DNA from: Nostoc sp. FACHB-110
GTDB lineage: Bacteria > Cyanobacteriota > Cyanobacteriia > Cyanobacteriales > Nostocaceae
Length of the DNA stretch: 64,000 bases
Reading direction: 5' to 3'
Assembly: GCF_014697425.1 (NCBI RefSeq)
Contig: NZ_JACJRU010000006.1
Coordinates: 124,001 to 188,000 of the forward strand
Part shown: positions 9,170 to 17,764 of the stretch, piece after piece
Layout: each line of letters starts with the position of its first letter
How positions within the stretch are numbered: the first letter of the stretch is position 1
The notes under the pieces: model-generated
What the model was told of the DNA's origin: nothing
Databases searched by the model: none
What the model saw: the letters and a program-made list of their open reading frames with translations, nothing else
Program-made: the position numbers and the translations under genes

Positions 9170-10780
9170 ATGTCAGACCCCAACATTGGTCGTTTACTCG
9201 GCAGCCGCTATCAACTTCAGGAATTAATTGGAACTGGAGCTATGGGTCGAGTTTATCGTGCTAAAGATATTTTGTTGGGAGGTGTACCTGTTGCTGTCAA
9301 GTTTCTGGCACTCTCGATTCAAAATGAAAAGATGCGGTTACAAGAACGCTTTGAAAGAGAAGCCAAAACCTGCGCTTTATTAGGACAGAAAAGTATTCAT
9401 ATTGTGCGCGTCATGGATTATGGCTTAGACGAAAATAAGACTCCGTTCTATGTCATGGAATATTTACAAGGACAGAGCCTCAGTCAAATTATTCGTCAAA
9501 ATAATCTGACTTTGCCCAGATTCTTGAGTATGGCGCGGCAAATCAGTCTGGGATTACAGTGCGCCCATGATGGCATCCCAGTTGACGGCACTATTTACCC
9601 TATCATTCACCGAGATATTAAGCCTAGTAATATGCTAGTGATTCAAGACCCCAGTTTTGGCGAACTAGTAAAAGTTCTAGACTTTGGAATTGCAAAATTA
9701 CTCCAAGCAAATAGCGACCAAACAAAATTTTATTTGGGAACTTTAGCCTACTCCTCCCCAGAACAAATGGAGGGTAAAGAATTAGACAATCGCTCAGATA
9801 TTTATAGTCTGGGAGTAATGATGTTTGAAATGCTCACAGGCAAAATGCCATTAGTTGCACCTACTCATTCCTTTGGTGCATGGTATAAAACACATCATTC
9901 TCAAGAGCCACGTTCTTTTGCTGCTGTTAATCCTGGGTTAGAAATTCCCCAAGAAGTCCAAAATTTAGTGATGAGTTGTCTTGCTAAGTCGCCAAAAGAT
10001 CGCCCGCAAAAAGTAAGTGAAATTTTAGCAGTCTTAGAATCTATAGAAAAAAATTATCACTTACGCCCAACTAAAACTGACCAACCTGCACCTACACCAA
10101 AATCAACACCAGAAGCAACACCAACACCTGCATCCACACCAGTTCGGGCCTTAACAATTCCTGTTGAGCCAAAAATATCTGAGCCACAGATAAAAGCTGA
10201 TGTGCAGATATTACCTTCCCATGATGAAATTCTTCGTTCTGCTCGTTGGCCAGAGAATAAGCCCATTGCTGATATTGTTTTTCCCCAGACTATTCATATT
10301 AATGAGGAAGTTTTACCAGCTTTGTGGGTGATGCTACCACAGCAAGAAATTATCAAACGCTATGCCTGTAACCGTTACAATCAATTTCTTTTTTTACCAA
10401 CACCCCACCCGATGCTGCTATGGATAACTGTTATTTATAACCGTAAACATGGTGTTAAATGGTTGCCTCATTACCTTGATCTGAAAACTAACTTAGGGCA
10501 AGAAATCATTCGTTTACTTGCGAAAACTGGTTACTATCGCTTGTTATTTTTCGCCCGAGAATCGCCAAGTCGTTGTTCTCATATATTGCTTTGTAGTATT
10601 GCTGCGGCGCAGCGCCAAAACTTAATTAAGTGGGCAGAAGAAGGTAAGATTTTAGCCTCATCGGCTGATCCCCAGCTTAGTAAAAATGTACTAAAAAGGG
10701 AATATGAAAAAATTAAACCCCAAATTATTTCTAAATTAGAATTAATCGCTACAGATTCCCCTTTTGACTTTTCGGCCTAG
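9170..10780 (+). CDS. Serine/threonine protein kinase with extra C-terminal domain
   Basis: A Hanks-type kinase of 536 residues. The glycine loop GTGAMGRVY is at residues 21-29, the ATP-binding Lys is in VAVKF (K44), the catalytic HRDIKPSN starts at H147, and DFG is at 171-173. All catalytic residues are present, so it should be active. A proline/threonine-rich linker (about 305-335) leads to a C-terminal domain of about 180 residues that I do not recognise; there is no clear transmembrane helix. The frame extends to TTG 9152, but ATG 9170 is preferred because GGAG lies about 12 bases before it. Substrates are unknown. Confidence 0.92.
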   Translation: MSDPNIGRLLGSRYQLQELIGTGAMGRVYRAKDILLGGVPVAVKFLALSIQNEKMRLQERFEREAKTCALLGQKSIHIVRVMDYGLDENKTPFYVMEYLQGQSLSQIIRQNNLTLPRFLSMARQISLGLQCAHDGIPVDGTIYPIIHRDIKPSNMLVIQDPSFGELVKVLDFGIAKLLQANSDQTKFYLGTLAYSSPEQMEGKELDNRSDIYSLGVMMFEMLTGKMPLVAPTHSFGAWYKTHHSQEPRSFAAVNPGLEIPQEVQNLVMSCLAKSPKDRPQKVSEILAVLESIEKNYHLRPTKTDQPAPTPKSTPEATPTPASTPVRALTIPVEPKISEPQIKADVQILPSHDEILRSARWPENKPIADIVFPQTIHINEEVLPALWVMLPQQEIIKRYACNRYNQFLFLPTPHPMLLWITVIYNRKHGVKWLPHYLDLKTNLGQEIIRLLAKTGYYRLLFFARESPSRCSHILLCSIAAAQRQNLIKWAEEGKILASSADPQLSKNVLKREYEKIKPQIISKLELIATDSPFDFSA

Positions 10781-11184
10781 GATCTCTCTGTCAGAGCAAT
10801 GTAAACTTTTATGACGAAAAATCTATATTCGGTTGTAAGCCTTGCGTTATAGCAAATATAATAAATAGCGATGGTAATGACCAGTTATAAGTAATTGGAT
10901 CTACGCAAACCTTTCTCTGTGTCCAATACAATTAGTGAATTAGCTTACTTGAATAGCCATATTTTATTTAAATTGGCTAATTTTAGGTGCTAATCTATCC
11001 CCTACAATACAGCTTGGTTTTAACAAATATATGCAGCCTAAAATCAAGTTTTATGTTGCATAAACTTAAGTGACAAACAGTCAGTATAAATCGAATCTAA
11101 AGTTGACGCCCCAGCATCCCCAGCTCTTTTCCTGCTTGGAACGGAGCAAGAGAAGGAGGTCGCCCACTGCGACACAAAACAACT
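10781..11184. other. Non-coding stretch between the kinase gene and nblA
   Basis: About 400 bp between convergent genes. I see no supported gene. GC-rich bases near 11106-11175 include AGGAGGTCGCCCACTGCG-like sequence that could form weak structure, but there is no hairpin followed by a T-run. Confidence 0.4.
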
Positions 11185-11382
11185 CTATGCCAAAGTGGAA
11201 CCTGAATCTAAGCCCCATTGGTGTTTGAGTAACTCTTGGTAGGTTGCCTCACGCACCACCATTTGCTCATATAGCTTGACCAAAAAATCTTTTGCTTGGT
11301 CATGGCTCATGTTTTGAACTTGGGTGGCAAAGGAACGGATGCTGAACTGTTGCTCTAGGGATAATTCGATGGGTTGGTTCAT
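11185..11382 (-). CDS. nblA: NblA, phycobilisome degradation adaptor
   Basis: A 65-residue protein that binds phycobiliproteins and Clp protease chaperones and triggers phycobilisome breakdown in nitrogen or sulfur starvation. It has the family features: an N-terminal LSLEQQFSIRSF helix, then FLVKLYEQMVVREATY and the C-terminal LLKHQWG. The frame is open 76 codons further upstream, but ATG at 11382 is the real start: GGAG lies 7 bases before it and the family is about 60 residues. NblA genes are usually NtcA-controlled in Anabaena. I found no perfect GTA-N8-TAC site in the 370 bp upstream. Confidence 0.95.
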   Translation of the reverse strand: MNQPIELSLEQQFSIRSFATQVQNMSHDQAKDFLVKLYEQMVVREATYQELLKHQWGLDSGSTLA

Positions 11383-11978
11383 AGTAAACTCCGAAAACAA
11401 CGCGTAAAAGTGATTAAGCGGAACATATATCCCAAGAAGTATGGGATGGGATATCTGTCTACATTTGTTCCTACGTATTACGAAAGATAACAATTGTTTG
11501 ACAGTTTTGACCACACTCCAAAGGATAAATTTTTCTGTCGGTAATGTCTTGTGCGTAAACCTAGTGATATACAACCCAAGTCTACCAAGACATGCAGCTA
11601 GAAATTTCACAAATAGTGAAACTATATAGCTAGCTTTGCCCTTACTTTATAATCAGCATTTCTATGTGAGAGTTGCTGATGACGGCAAGGGCAAATAAGG
11701 GCTATTAAATCTGAATTATATGCGCTATACCGTAATAGGTGCAAGATGTCAATTCAACAATTTATATAAACATTGGCTCCAATGGCTAATTTGGAGATTA
11801 AAAGTATTTGTATCAAGTTGTCAATCATAAAAATGCTCAGGCTGAACAAATTGCTGAGTATATTTACTAAAATAAAGTCCACAATCCAACAATTTGGGAT
11901 TTTAGATGATTTTTTTGCGAAGTAAATCTTGGTCAAAATTACTTTTGACCAATGGCTATTGACTATTGAGCATCTAGT
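11383..11978. other. nblA upstream region
   Basis: About 600 bp between nblA and the PP2C gene, both on the minus strand. It contains an inverted repeat TTTCAC-AAATA-GTGAAA (11605-11621), about 225 bp upstream of nblA, followed by the palindromic word TATAGCTA. Heptamers of the TTGACYA family lie at 11943-11970. A 60-codon frame at 11754-11936 has no ribosome binding site or recognisable sequence and is not called. The nblA promoter must lie here. Confidence 0.5.
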
Positions 11979-12707
11979 TCACTCTTCTAGTTCAACGATG
12001 ACAACTGTGATGTTATCGTGTCCACCTTGCTCTTTAGCAGCTTCTATCAAGGATATAGAAGCTTTTTCGAGTATGGGAGTGCTGTTGAGGTAGTGGGCGA
12101 TTTTATGATCTACCAGTTCTTCTGTAAGACCGTCACTGCATAACAACAAGCGATCGCCTTTTTTGATATCTAATGGCTGTATATCAACTTGATGCAGGTC
12201 TTCTCGACCCAAACACCGAGATAAAACATGACGAAAAGGATGAATTCGCGCTTCATCTGCGGTAATATCGCCAATTTTGATAGCTCTGGCTACCCAAGTG
12301 TGATCTTCGGTGATTTGTTCTAATTGGGAGCTGCGGAAGCGGTATAAACGGGAATCACCAACATGGGCGCACCAAGGCCCATCTTGATGACGAAAAATGA
12401 CTACTACAACTGTAGTACCCATGTCAGCGCGTTCAGGATGACTTTGCTGATCTTTTAAAATCGCTTCATTTGCTTGCCACAAAGCTTGTTCTAGTAATTT
12501 ATCGGCTGATTCTGGCGAATCCCAATGAGCAACTAAATGCGCTTGAATTTCTCTAGTAGCAATTTGGCTGGCTTCTTCACCTCCTGCATGACCACCCATC
12601 CCATCAGCGACTATGAAAAATCGTCCTTCGGGATCGACATAGTAAGCATCTTGGTTACTAGAACGAATAAGTCCCGGATCGCTAAAACCCGTGAATTTTA
12701 ATTTCAT
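11979..12707 (-). CDS. PP2C-type serine/threonine protein phosphatase
   Basis: A 242-residue metal-dependent phosphatase. The PPM motifs are complete: RSSNQDAYYV (about 16-25), the metal-binding ADGMGGHAGG (about 34-43), MGTTVVV, HVGDSRLYR, SDGLTEEL and GGHDNITVV at the C-terminus. Compact length without regulatory domains is typical of stand-alone bacterial PP2C enzymes that reverse Hanks kinases or dephosphorylate PII. It lies 18 bp downstream of the AarF-like gene on the same strand, so the two are probably cotranscribed. A Ser/Thr kinase gene lies 1.2 kb away, facing it. Confidence 0.93.
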   Translation of the reverse strand: MKLKFTGFSDPGLIRSSNQDAYYVDPEGRFFIVADGMGGHAGGEEASQIATREIQAHLVAHWDSPESADKLLEQALWQANEAILKDQQSHPERADMGTTVVVVIFRHQDGPWCAHVGDSRLYRFRSSQLEQITEDHTWVARAIKIGDITADEARIHPFRHVLSRCLGREDLHQVDIQPLDIKKGDRLLLCSDGLTEELVDHKIAHYLNSTPILEKASISLIEAAKEQGGHDNITVVIVELEE

Positions 12708-12725
12708 AATTTTTTATGGCAATCA

Positions 12726-14411
12726 TTAATACATACGTTCATAACGGTCGAGGCGCAGAAGCAAGCGGATCAGAATTACTGAGACTGCGGCTGCAATCAA
12801 ACCTGCAAGACTCGCCAGCCATACATAATGATTCACTAATAAAATAGTGGCTGACAGAGTAAATCCACTGATTATCAAGGCGTAACTGATTGCTAGTTGA
12901 ATATTGCCCTGTCTGCGTAGCAGGCGTTCTGATTCGATGGAACGTACCCGCACACGCATATCACCACGTTCTAATTTTTCCAGAGTGTCTTCTAGTCTAC
13001 GTGGTAGTGCAAACGCGGTCGTACTGACTTGAACTGCTTGACGACTTAATTCATTTAAAAAGCTATTACTATCAGCGCCATTCATATTTGTCATAAGTTG
13101 CATTGCGTAAGGTTGAGCAACTTCCATGAAATTAAATTCTGGATCTAAGCCTTTACCTACACCTTCAAGGGTGGAAAAAGCTCGCATCACAAAAGTGAAA
13201 GTTGCAGGAAATCTAAATGGCTGATTATAAGCTATTTCGTATAGATCATCACTAATTGCGGCCACTGATTGGGCTTCAAATGGCTTATCCATAAAGTTGT
13301 CCAACATATATTGGACAGAACGACGGACTGGCCCCATATCATCGACTGGTGCGATCGCTCCTAAATTTATCAGTGATTCTACTACGCGATCGCCATCTTT
13401 TTGAGCAATGCCAAACAAGGTTTCCATCAAACCTTCGCGGATATTTGACTTAATTCGCCCCATCATCCCGAAGTCGTAGAATATCAACGACCCATCGGGA
13501 CTGACCGCAATATTACCAGGATGAGGATCGGCATGAAAAAAGCCATTATTGAGCAGCTGATGTAAATACGCTTGGGCCCCTTGACGCGCGATTAACTTGC
13601 GATCTAAACCCGCAGCTTCTAAAGCTTCATATTGACTAATTTTAATTCCCGGCAAATATTCTAAAGTCAGAACTCGTGGCGAAGTGTAACGCCAATAAAT
13701 TCTCGGCACTTTTACCCAGTTATAAGCGCGAAAGTTGCGGCGAAATGTATCCGCGTTGCGCCCTTCACTGAGATAATCAATTTCTTCCCAAAGAATGCGA
13801 CAGCACTCTTCGTAAATACCCATCCAATCTCGCCCTTTCCCCCACTTAGGATGGTTTTGAAAGTAGCGCGCAATTCCTTTGAGAATTTGTAAATCGATTT
13901 CAAATAACTTTTTCAGTCCAGGACGCTGTACTTTGACTACCACAGCTTCTCCACTGTGCAGCACAGCTTTATGAACTTGACCTAAACTTGCAGCGGCTAG
14001 AGGAATTGGTTCAAAACTTTGGAAAAGTTCAGGAATTTTCTTTCCCAGTTCTTGTTGGATAATCGTTTCTACTTGCTCGTAGCTAAATGCTGGTACTTTA
14101 TCTTGCAGCTTGGCCAACTCTTCGACATATTCACCAGGGAATATATCAGCACGAGTCGAAAATAATTGCCCAACTTTAATAAAGGTAGGCCCCAAATCTA
14201 GCAGTGTATTGCGAATCCACACTGCTTGAGCTTTGCGCCTTGCAGCTTGTTTTGCTTCCGTTACGCCACCGGGATAACTCCAAGATTTGTTATAACGCCA
14301 TAATTTGAACATTAGGGTCAACACAAAACCCCAAATGTCCACAAAACGGCGTTTGCTAGAGTAGTTTTCACGATTCCAACGGTATGCTTTGTCTGAATAA
14401 CTTTGTTCCAT
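12726..14411 (-). CDS. ABC1/AarF/UbiB-family atypical kinase
   Basis: A 561-residue protein of the UbiB/ABC1K family, often involved in prenylquinone metabolism in cyanobacteria and plastids. It shows the family KxGQ motif (FIKVGQLFSTRADIFP), the AAASLGQVHKA alanine-rich loop in place of a glycine loop, EYLPGIKIS, the catalytic HADPHPGN and the metal-binding YDFGMMG. Two C-terminal hydrophobic segments (about residues 500-545) suggest membrane anchoring. The frame is open to 14648, but that would overlap the next gene; MEQSYSDKAYRWNRENYS at 14411 is the natural start. It is followed closely by the PP2C gene. The specific substrate is unknown. Confidence 0.9.
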   Translation of the reverse strand: MEQSYSDKAYRWNRENYSSKRRFVDIWGFVLTLMFKLWRYNKSWSYPGGVTEAKQAARRKAQAVWIRNTLLDLGPTFIKVGQLFSTRADIFPGEYVEELAKLQDKVPAFSYEQVETIIQQELGKKIPELFQSFEPIPLAAASLGQVHKAVLHSGEAVVVKVQRPGLKKLFEIDLQILKGIARYFQNHPKWGKGRDWMGIYEECCRILWEEIDYLSEGRNADTFRRNFRAYNWVKVPRIYWRYTSPRVLTLEYLPGIKISQYEALEAAGLDRKLIARQGAQAYLHQLLNNGFFHADPHPGNIAVSPDGSLIFYDFGMMGRIKSNIREGLMETLFGIAQKDGDRVVESLINLGAIAPVDDMGPVRRSVQYMLDNFMDKPFEAQSVAAISDDLYEIAYNQPFRFPATFTFVMRAFSTLEGVGKGLDPEFNFMEVAQPYAMQLMTNMNGADSNSFLNELSRQAVQVSTTAFALPRRLEDTLEKLERGDMRVRVRSIESERLLRRQGNIQLAISYALIISGFTLSATILLVNHYVWLASLAGLIAAAVSVILIRLLLRLDRYERMY

Positions 14412-14505
14412 ATTTTTTGCGTACCGTTGGTTGTTCACCGAATCAACTGGAAGATAAGACACTCTGATTCCTAAAACTGTGTTTGATAAAGGTGTCAATT
14501 GACGC

Positions 14506-14526
14506 TTGACTATTGACCATTGACTA
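14506..14526. repeat. TTGACYA heptamer repeat supplying a stop codon
   Basis: Three exact heptamers in a row: TTGACTA, TTGACCA, TTGACTA. The last three bases (CTA at 14524-14526, read TAG on the minus strand) are the stop codon of the 14524-14838 gene. The same heptamer family recurs at 11943-11970, 21370-21390, about 24938-24953, 25103-25116, 29649-29680 and 55858-55870. Confidence 0.75.
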
Positions 14527-14838
14527 AACAGAACTGCTGCGATAACGCTGCAACTCATTCCGCAATAGGGCAATTTCGGCTCGTAGTTCATCAATATTGG
14601 CTTGCAAATCCACTGGCTCTTGTCCAACTGTGGTTGTTTGACCAACATTCGCCGCTTCTGCTGCCCGATTTGCCCGTTCTATAACTTCTTGGGTAAACTG
14701 ACGCAGTTGTTCTCTGGCTTCGGCATCAAATTTACCTATCTCACTTAAAGCATCGGTCAAGGCGACCTCTACGCGCTCGTTGATGACTTCAGCTACAGCT
14801 CTGCCTACAAAAAAGGCTTGTAAAAGGGGGTTACTCAT
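14524..14838 (-). CDS. Conserved cyanobacterial coiled-coil protein, unknown function
   Basis: A 104-residue protein with an Ala/Glu/Arg-rich helical sequence. The first 60 residues form amphipathic helices (GRAVAEVINERVEVALTDAL). The C-terminal 30 residues (DELRAEIALLRNELQRYR) are a clear heptad coiled coil. It resembles small conserved proteins of cyanobacteria and plastids (I think the DUF6825 type), but I cannot name a function. It is upstream of and same-strand with the AarF-like gene, with a 112-bp gap, so they may be cotranscribed. The stop codon lies in a TTGACYA heptamer repeat. Confidence 0.75.
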   Translation of the reverse strand: MSNPLLQAFFVGRAVAEVINERVEVALTDALSEIGKFDAEAREQLRQFTQEVIERANRAAEAANVGQTTTVGQEPVDLQANIDELRAEIALLRNELQRYRSSSV

Positions 14839-15494
14839 AAATTTTTGTTACGCTCATCCGCAAGAGAATTATAACTTGCTCGTATGCTTCACGGCTTCCA
14901 TCTAGTAGAGAGTTTGGAGCCAAGTTAATAACTACTTTATATAGCTATAAAGGCTTAGAGTTATATAACTAATTATAAATTATTTTTAAGCAAATCTCAA
15001 ATACAGGAATCCGGTTTGATTTGTGAATCTAGTTGTGTAGTTAGGGAGTAGGCAATGGGGAATGGGGAGGAGGAAAGAAGATTGTTCTGGATGTACTGTT
15101 TTTCATAAATCAAATATGAGTTCTCTAGTTAGTTGAATCAATTTGAGATGACTTTAATAATTGTTTACATATTGCAGTTAAATCATTAAATTTCAATCAT
15201 TAAATTATCAACTTAAATTTTGCAAAATTTGAACTTTGTTCAAAAACAAACATTAAGTTTTTTATGACATAGGCATAAAGAGATTATAGTAGCAGATACC
15301 AGGAATACTTTATTGAGTACACCGGAAATTTATGGTGCGTTAAACAAGTAATTAACGCATCACAATTAGCCATGCTAATAAACAATTGAATTACAGTTAA
15401 GGTGTATTTCCAAGGTGAGCATACAAGATTAACATCCACGCTGATATTTGCAGCTTATATTTACAAATTTACTTTATAAGTCACTGGGGAAACG
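14839..15494. other. Divergent intergenic region with a hairpin and G-rich repeat
   Basis: About 650 bp between divergent genes. A G-rich heptamer-like tract (GGGAGTAGGCAATGGGGAATG) lies at 15043-15070. The word ATCATTAAAT is repeated near 15180-15205. An inverted repeat TGCGTTAA / TTAACGCA with an 8-base loop is at 15336-15359; similar hairpins are common interspersed repeats in cyanobacteria. No gene is supported. Confidence 0.5.
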
Positions 15495-16484
15495 TTGAAA
15501 TATTTATTAAGAATAATGAGAGTTTTCAACTTTCATTATCTATCTCAAGGTGCTATTTCTAAATCGGCTATAAGTTGCGTTGCTCTTAGTTTAGCCCTTA
15601 GTAGCTGTACGCCAGAAAAAAGAGCTATGCTCAGAGCGACTGCGGAAAGTTTTCGCAATCAAGCTGTCGAAGCTATCACTGCATATAGGGAAATTAATCA
15701 ACTAGAACTGAGAAATACAACGGTTGATGACCCTAATACTACTATTGCGGAGTTACTCAATAATCCAATTATCGAGGATAGTTTTAATGAGGGTGTCATA
15801 GATTTTAAGCAGTTGGATCAGATTATTTTAGGGGAGCAAAGTCAACCATCCGCGCTTGACACAGCTTTGAATAATTTACAAGCAGAATATGATAAGGCTG
15901 TAGAGGTATTTACCAACCTAGAAGCCATTGATTATGAAAGTAGCAAGATAGTAGCACAAACGGCTCAACCAGCCAGATGTTTAACAGTTAAGATGTTGCT
16001 TTTAGCGCAATTATTACAAGAGAATCCACCAAAACCAAAAAATCCGGAAAGAGCCGAGATTGGACTGGAGTTAATTAAGCTGCGTCAAAATTATCGTCAA
16101 GCAAATCTATCAGAAAGAGAAAAGCAAGAAATTGAAAATCAAGTTGGTCGATTAGTTAATAAATGGCGCAATTTGGATGTAGAAGAAAAAGAAATGATAG
16201 AAGGTGCGATCGCTAAATTTTTAGTAGCAGCAGATAAAGGACAAAGGCTTTCAAAACTGATTGATGAATACCCTCATCTTAGCTTTGATGTAATTTCGGC
16301 TAGAATTACTCAAATTTTGAGTTTAACTACAAATATTACTGGCAATAACTATAGTTATTTGACAGTAAAAATTCATAATATCGAACGGGAAATTCAATCT
16401 GATCTTACTCTCAATAGTTATTTAACAGATGTTGTTAATGGGCAGTTCAAGCCAGATAAATCACAACTTAAATGCCAAAATTAA
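15495..16484 (+). CDS. Putative lipoprotein of unknown function
   Basis: A 329-residue protein with a lipoprotein signal: a hydrophobic stretch ending in LALSSC, with the cysteine at residue 38 counted from the TTG start. The mature part is mostly helical and charged, without any domain I recognise. TTG 15495 is chosen because GGGGAAA lies just before it; ATG 15516 is in frame and would give a more usual signal length, so the start is uncertain. The next gene begins 12 bp after its stop, which suggests a two-gene operon. Probably attached to the inner or outer membrane. Confidence 0.65.
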   Translation: MKYLLRIMRVFNFHYLSQGAISKSAISCVALSLALSSCTPEKRAMLRATAESFRNQAVEAITAYREINQLELRNTTVDDPNTTIAELLNNPIIEDSFNEGVIDFKQLDQIILGEQSQPSALDTALNNLQAEYDKAVEVFTNLEAIDYESSKIVAQTAQPARCLTVKMLLLAQLLQENPPKPKNPERAEIGLELIKLRQNYRQANLSEREKQEIENQVGRLVNKWRNLDVEEKEMIEGAIAKFLVAADKGQRLSKLIDEYPHLSFDVISARITQILSLTTNITGNNYSYLTVKIHNIEREIQSDLTLNSYLTDVVNGQFKPDKSQLKCQN

Positions 16485-16496
16485 CCAGGGATTTAT

Positions 16497-16931
16497 ATGA
16501 ACAACGATTCCGGAAATTTATTACCAGTCATAGATAATAAAACTATAGATAAACTCATCACAATTCTAGAGCAGCTAAAAGCAGCACCTAGTGATAGCAT
16601 TGATTTAGCAAAGCTACAACAAACAGAAGATAAATTAGAAGACATCTTATTAACGCTGCAATTTGAATTGAAGCTAGCCAAAGATAAAAGTAATTGGGAT
16701 TTAGTCAATAAATTAAGACCAGCCGTTCAAGAATGTAAATATACCATAGATAGTATTAGAGCAGCGATTATCAATAAAATTGTGATTGGTGTAAATTCCG
16801 AAAATATACAGGAGATGGAAAAAATATTAGATAATATAAATCAAGCCCGCCAAACCCAGTTAGAAATTAATGCTGTAATTGGCTTATTTGGCTTTTTGCG
16901 TAGGTTGTTATCGGGAAGGATATTGCTTTGA
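16497..16931 (+). CDS. Small helical hypothetical protein paired with the lipoprotein gene
   Basis: A 144-residue protein with CAGGG about 6-9 bases before its ATG. It is highly helical and charged (KLQQTEDKLEDILLTLQFEL, then MEKILDNINQARQTQLEIN), consistent with a coiled-coil bundle. The C-terminus ends in a hydrophobic and arginine-rich segment (IGLFGFLRRLLSGRILL) that may touch a membrane. No known domain. It lies 12 bp after the lipoprotein gene and its 3' end faces the tetR gene 19 bp away. The pair probably act together; the function is unknown. Confidence 0.65.
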   Translation: MNNDSGNLLPVIDNKTIDKLITILEQLKAAPSDSIDLAKLQQTEDKLEDILLTLQFELKLAKDKSNWDLVNKLRPAVQECKYTIDSIRAAIINKIVIGVNSENIQEMEKILDNINQARQTQLEINAVIGLFGFLRRLLSGRILL

Positions 16932-16950
16932 AAAATATAGTTTAATTTGA

Positions 16951-17601
16951 TTAATAACAATCGGCTTCATATTTTCCATTTGCACTTATAATTGGTACAG
17001 ATGAAGGGCTAATCCCACGTACAAAAATGTCCACACAGGTATCAATATATTGCTCGCAGCTATAGCTATTGTGCTTGAGTTTGGCATTGCGGCATAACAT
17101 CCCTGCCAGCAGCATTCCTAAGAACATATCAACTGCTGGGGCGGGATCAATGTCAGTTCTGACAGTACCGCATTTTTGGCAAGATTTGAGGTAAGCAACT
17201 AATTTTTCGTTGAGGGGTTGGGCGGCTTCTTGAATAACTTGCTTGGCTGCTTCCGGATGACGTTTAGCTTCACCGATAAAGGTGCGAATTAAGTCTTCTT
17301 GGAGTTCTAACATTGTGTTGTACATTTGGGCATAACCCCTCAAATCAATATACAAGTTTTGCGTCCAAGTTTCGGGGTGTCCTAAGGCTTCTATTTGAAG
17401 TGCTAAAGCATTTTCAATCACTGCTTTGAGGAGTTGTTCTTTGCTACTAAAGTGACGAAATAAAGTGACTTCATTCACCCCGGCAACACGCGCGATTTCA
17501 CGGGTAGTTGCACCTTGAACACCTAAACTAGCAAATACTTGTGAGGCGGCTTCTATTAAACGTGTACGAGTTAGATTTGCTGAACGGATATTTTTAGTCA
17601 T
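16951..17601 (-). CDS. TetR-family transcriptional regulator
   Basis: A 216-residue repressor-type regulator. The N-terminal TetR HTH is clear: RLIEAASQVFASLGVQGATT, REIARVAGVNEVTLFRHFSSKEQLLKAV (about residues 15-60). The ligand-binding part is helical, with three cysteines near residues 140-165 (LKSCQKCGTVRTD) and further Cys residues near 185-190 that could sense metal or redox state, although this is inference. It lies 163 bp downstream of a PaaK-like gene on the same strand and may regulate it. The direct target is not visible from the sequence. Confidence 0.9.
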   Translation of the reverse strand: MTKNIRSANLTRTRLIEAASQVFASLGVQGATTREIARVAGVNEVTLFRHFSSKEQLLKAVIENALALQIEALGHPETWTQNLYIDLRGYAQMYNTMLELQEDLIRTFIGEAKRHPEAAKQVIQEAAQPLNEKLVAYLKSCQKCGTVRTDIDPAPAVDMFLGMLLAGMLCRNAKLKHNSYSCEQYIDTCVDIFVRGISPSSVPIISANGKYEADCY

Positions 17602-17764
17602 TTGGTTTGCAAGTGCTTGCTTGCATTATATTTGGTACGTGAAAAAGGTTTTGTTAACTAAATACAAATAATAAGCAACTTAAGGCAATATTTAGCAAAA
17701 AACTTTAAAGTTACGACAGAGTAGCAGCTAATAAAGTTTCACTTCTTACTGCCACTCTATCCGC

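Noticed and set aside
11383..11610. The nblA reading frame is open upstream to 11610 (141 codons in total)
   Set aside because: NblA proteins are about 60 residues and the ATG at 11382 has a good ribosome binding site; the upstream part has no NblA-like sequence.
11754..11936. 60-codon minus-strand frame upstream of nblA
   Set aside because: Low-complexity AT-rich translation, no ribosome binding site.
14412..14648. N-terminal extension of the AarF-like protein
   Set aside because: It would overlap the coiled-coil gene at 14524-14838, contains heptamer-repeat sequence and has no similarity to the family.
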